A DNA stretch of 22,862 nt from the NCBI GenBank assembly GCA_025201805.1, contig MU619322.1, forward strand, positions 74,110 through 96,971. Reading direction: 5' to 3'. The translations under genes and the position numbers were made by a program. The notes beneath the pieces are model-generated. The model was not told where the DNA came from. It ran no database searches and saw only the letters and a list, made by a program, of their open reading frames with translations. Source of the DNA: Parasitella parasitica (lineage: Eukaryota > Mucoromycota > Mucoromycetes > Mucorales > Mucoraceae). This document shows, one piece after another, positions 19,752-22,862 of this stretch (positions are counted from its first letter, which is position 1; each line of letters opens with the position of its first letter).

Positions 19752-20936
19752 ATTCGATCAGAAAGTAATAAAATAATTCGTATGCATTGAATTTTACAGC
19801 CATTGTATTTACATGCTTCGCTTGTTGGCACCTTTTATTTTCAGTTTAGGGCCAAGACATCATCCCAATAGATAACTTGCGTACGTTTTTAATTCAAGCC
19901 GATAGTTAAGATGTCCGTAAAGCATTTTCTGGAAAGGCATTTTTACGTAGCTTCATTTTTTTTGGGTAAAGCAAATGTCATCCAATCTTCACCATTTTTT
20001 CCCCTCGCCTAAAGGCCATAATATACCACGTCAGATATCCGTTTCAAATTATTAAACGATGGAGACAACCTCTTCCATCAAACTTCGCTTTTTTCGTATC
20101 ATTCTGCAGCATACCAGAGTTTCATACAACTCTGGTCATTTCTAAATCTTGCTCGTCTGCATGATTTTAGGTACAGATTTAGGATTTAGGCTAACAATGC
20201 ACTCTAATACTATTACAATAACTGTACTTCATCACCTTTTCTAGTTCCCGATAGCTATCTTTGTTGTCGAGATGCTGCTAAAACTAAGCTTTGCTGATTT
20301 TACAGCATATGGGGGCCTGTAGCAAGTGCCAAACTTCGCAAGTAAACTATATCCCGGCTTCCAAGTAAACTTATGAGTACGTTCTGACCCGTGTACTGGT
20401 AAATAACATGTGTTTATTAAGATTTTTTTCAATGAGTCCTCATAAGTTTCAAGGGTATAAAGCATGTTTTATATATATATATATTGTACCATAAACATAG
20501 AGCTATTGAATACCTATCGAATGGCTTTTGTTTCGTTACACAATATCGAATTTTGGGCGAAAAACAGAGTTGTTTTTTATTCTTATGAACGGCTCTATTT
20601 TTGGCAGATATAGCTGAGCTACAGTTGTGAAAAACATATGGACGTGTAGTGTATTGATTTTATGGATCGATTGATTGAGTTTACACGTTTGTATCTGCTC
20701 AAAATGGAGGTGTTTTTGCTTGAAAAGTATTGAAAAGCTGCTATTTCAAGATTTGAAAATTAATAATATGAAAATGTATGCTAATAGTATTATAGCCTAC
20801 ATGGTTCAATGCCAAATTTATTTTTTGACATAAAACAACCAATGCGCATATCAGTTATACCTATTACTTTGTTGAAATATTTAGCAATAATGATTTGATG
20901 CATGAAATCGGATAGAAGAGCACCTCAAAGCTGTAA
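19752..20936. other. intergenic region 3' of CPA2
   Basis: About 1.2 kb, AT-rich, no supported gene. Contents: a perfect 9-bp stem-loop at 20113-20136, an 11-bp inverted repeat AAACTTATGAG (20367-20377) / CTCATAAGTTT (20439-20449), and a TA tract at about 20470-20484. The 74-codon minus ORF here has no recognisable similarity. Confidence 0.5.
20113..20136. repeat. 9-bp perfect stem-loop
   Basis: ACCAGAGTT and AACTCTGGT flank a 6-nt loop TCATAC. It lies 530 bp after CPA2 with no ORF near it. Possibly a structured transcript end or small palindrome. Confidence 0.6.
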
Positions 20937-21980
20937 GAGCAGGTCAAAAGTTCTCTTAAAGCGGAGTTACCTGGCGACTTTAACATTGCGGCCTTCGTCC
21001 TCGAAGTTCGCAATCGTTTGAGTCGTCTAGAGTCGGCTCATGCTGAAATCTCTCGGCTTAAAGCAGCTCTAGCAGAATCAGAGCCTGCTCGTTAGGCTCT
21101 TGAAGCTCAAATTTCTCGTCTGTCTGCTTCTTCTGCTGCTCCACCTCCACCAACAAAAGCCGCCTCTTTTGCTTCTGTTGATGCTGCTGCTGCTGCTTCT
21201 ATTACCACTGCTGCTCCCACCTCTATTTCTGTTCCTGCTGCTGTTGCTGGCAAAAAGAGAAAAACAAATCTGCTTCTCCTCCTCCAATCCCCATCAAAAA
21301 GGCTGCTGCCACTGTTAGTCGTTTATTTGGGAAATAGTCTGATATCCCCTCGGGATATCAGTTTGTCTATATGGGCATCTCTCGTCGCCGGCCTCAAACT
21401 GAATAATTCTCGAATCTTGGATATCCAGTATCCCATCCCCAACGTTATCTCTTTTTTTGTACACGATGACTATGCTTTCACTTTCACCAGTGGAATGCAT
21501 ATGCACGGCCGTGGTTGCTCTCCTCTTCTTGACTATGATCCCTGCGATGCCAAAAATCTCCTGGATCCAAAGTATGCCTCTCTGTCTCCCTCTCTTCGTG
21601 CTGAAAAAGCAGTAGAAATTGAAAATCTACGTTGTCTTCGTGCTCTGTCGTTTGTTCGTCATTCGGTTCGTCTCTCTGTTGCTCGCTCGTTTCTGTATTA
21701 TGACAGAATTACACAGAAACAATATGACGCTATTCTTGCTGAAGAATTGTCGTTGCGTGCCGCTGCTGCTCCTGCTAAAACCCTGTCTCCCACTGCTGCT
21801 CAGGATCGCTTGGCAAAAAAAACAACGCCTAAGCTATCTTCACAACCTTTTGTTCTTTGACCCTGCCACTGCCAAAACCTTGGCATATACTGACTCTCCT
21901 GTTCTCTCTACCTCTTCTCCTGCTGCTGACACTCCAATGCCAGAGATTTCTGGTGTTGTGCCTGTTATTCAGGTTAAGTT
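20937..21980 (+). pseudogene. decayed retroelement-like ORF (LINE ORF1-type protein of Mucoromycota)
   Basis: A coding-like stretch with at least five lesions. It opens with a heptad-like helix (FVLEVRNRLSRLESAHAEI, then SRLKAALAESEPAR), an Ala/Ser/Pro-rich linker and a basic patch (GKKRK). It continues with SGYQFVYMGISRRRP, NNSRILDIQYPIPNVISFFV, a DYDPCDAKNLLDPKYA segment, and a conserved-looking helical block (AVEIENLRCLRALSFVRHS, LSVARSFLYYDRITQKQYD), ending in a Ser/Pro-rich tail. Lesions: TAG at 21093-21095, frameshift near 21255-21265, TAG at 21335-21337, TAA plus frame change near 21395-21406, and a frame change near the A8 run at 21813-21820. This layout recalls ORF1 proteins of non-LTR retrotransposons of Mucorales; that assignment is from memory. 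No reverse transcriptase follows in the window. Confidence 0.55.
21340..21360. repeat. 9-bp perfect stem-loop in the retroelement remnant
   Basis: TGATATCCC and GGGATATCA flank a CTC loop. It overlaps the codons of the SDIPSGYQ segment, so it may be a coincidence of coding sequence. Confidence 0.55.
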
Positions 21981-21983
21981 TGG

Positions 21984-22160
21984 TTTTTTTTGTCTTCTTC
22001 TTGTCTCTGTCTGCCTTTGCTGTTGTTTCTCCTGTTCTCTATTTTTTTTCTTTCTCTCATTTGGTTTCTGCTCTCTCCTCTCCTCTCTCTTTCTTTACAT
22101 TTTACATGTATTGTCTCGGTATCTCCTTTTTTTCTCGTTTTTTTTTTTGTGCTTTCCCTG
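21984..22160 (+). repeat. long polypyrimidine (T/C-rich) tract
   Basis: About 175 bp consist almost only of T and C with scattered G and few A, starting just after the last recognisable codons of the retroelement remnant. Hydrophobic Phe/Leu/Ser-rich ORFs across it on the + strand are low-complexity artefacts. It may be the linker or untranslated part of the same element. Confidence 0.6.
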
Positions 22161-22862
22161 GTAGCGTCTGTTAGTTTTGTTTGTGCTGCTGTATGCCGGT
22201 CGAGGGCTCTTCTATTGCACTGTGATTTATACAAGACAACTTCTCTATCAACCTTCCTTCCTCTTTGTTCTCGTATTCCTTCTTCCTGACATTACAGATT
22301 GATGTCCTCTTTATAAGGTAAAAGAATATTCTATCTAGTTAGCTTTGGCTATCGGGTTGAGATGTTGATTATAATTTCAGACTATGTTATATATATGACT
22401 AGAATGCATCAGTCATGGTATTGTAATTTGTTAAGAATCTTCCGAGTACAGACACACTTGATATCCATTAAATAGTAGTAATCCATAATTTAATGTCGCA
22501 TAAAATGATAATTAATGTATAAAAATATGGATGTAATATGCTATAATTATGATATCCACAAACTGCATATAAACTCCAAGTAGCTACGACGAAAAGCAAA
22601 ATGAAGCCTATCTTAGGTGTTATTGGAACAGGCACAATCATCGCTTTTTGAGCATAACTTGGTTTTCACTGGGCAATGTCTCTATCAAAAAATATCTCTA
22701 AAAAAAGTTTTATTTTTCTAAATTTATCATAACTATCAGATATTTGCTCATAACTTCTGCTAAAATAACAGTAAAATCGGGATCTCAGATGAATAACACA
22801 GTGTTGACCTGGCGCTATCTGGCGAAAATATTTGTATCGATATTTTTTCTTTTTTTTTTTTT
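22161..22862. other. right-end AT-rich region
   Basis: About 700 bp without a supported gene. It holds a TATAAA (near 22569) followed by a 16-codon ORF (22601-22651, see findings) and a stretch with CATAACTT motifs (about 22655 and 22750). The window ends in a T-run. Confidence 0.45.

Noticed and set aside
20241-20465. 74-codon minus-strand ORF in the CPA2 3' spacer
   Set aside because: No recognisable similarity, no promoter at a proper distance (the TA tract abuts the ATG) and it overlaps an inverted repeat.
21990-22289. Hydrophobic membrane-protein-like ORFs in the polypyrimidine block
   Set aside because: Phe/Leu/Ser runs follow directly from the T/C-only composition in every frame.

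Overview
The window looks like nuclear DNA of an early-diverging filamentous fungus, most likely Mucoromycota (probably Mucorales). This rests on short GT-AG introns (mostly 45-90 nt), AT-rich intergenic DNA full of A/T homopolymers, fungal proteins (zinc-cluster regulator, type I metacaspase, arginine-type carbamoyl-phosphate synthase) and a decayed retroelement ORF of a kind I associate with Mucorales. The lineage is an inference from gene content; no rRNA or other marker is present.

Eight spliced genes were reconstructed by hand; every exon chain keeps frame across canonical GT-AG introns. From left to right they are: cyclase-associated protein (SRV2/CAP, +, 1331-3065, 4 exons); an NADP-dependent alkenal/prostaglandin-reductase-like enzyme (-, 3274-4448, 3 exons); a Zn2Cys6 transcription factor (+, 5102-7862, 8 exons); a type I metacaspase (+, 8037-9884, 10 exons); a phytochelatin synthase (-, 10118-11898, 3 exons); the R-SNARE Ykt6 (-, 12177-13005, 5 exons); an unrecognised nuclear-type protein (+, 13609-14431, 4 exons); and the large subunit of arginine-specific carbamoyl-phosphate synthase (CPA2, +, 15997-19585, 3 exons). 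A possible 3' terminal exon of another gene lies at the left edge.

The genes form no evident pathway cluster and look like ordinary housekeeping and stress genes. The accessory signal lies between them. A 409-bp element with 12-bp perfect terminal inverted repeats beginning CAGTG and flanked by TA (15196-15604) looks like a non-autonomous Tc1/mariner MITE in the CPA2 upstream region. A perfect Gcn4/Cpc1-type site (TGACTCA) lies between it and CPA2. G-tracts recur on the + strand (about 10043, 11953, 14784, 15738). The right end (20937-22160) holds a decayed retroelement-like ORF with stops and frameshifts, followed by a long polypyrimidine stretch.

Two regulatory guesses are worth testing. 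The zinc-cluster regulator and the reductase are divergent and share a 653-bp promoter region with a tandem CGG motif, a CCAAT box and a repeated 10-mer. CPA2 may be under general amino-acid control. No CRISPR, tRNA or rRNA was found.
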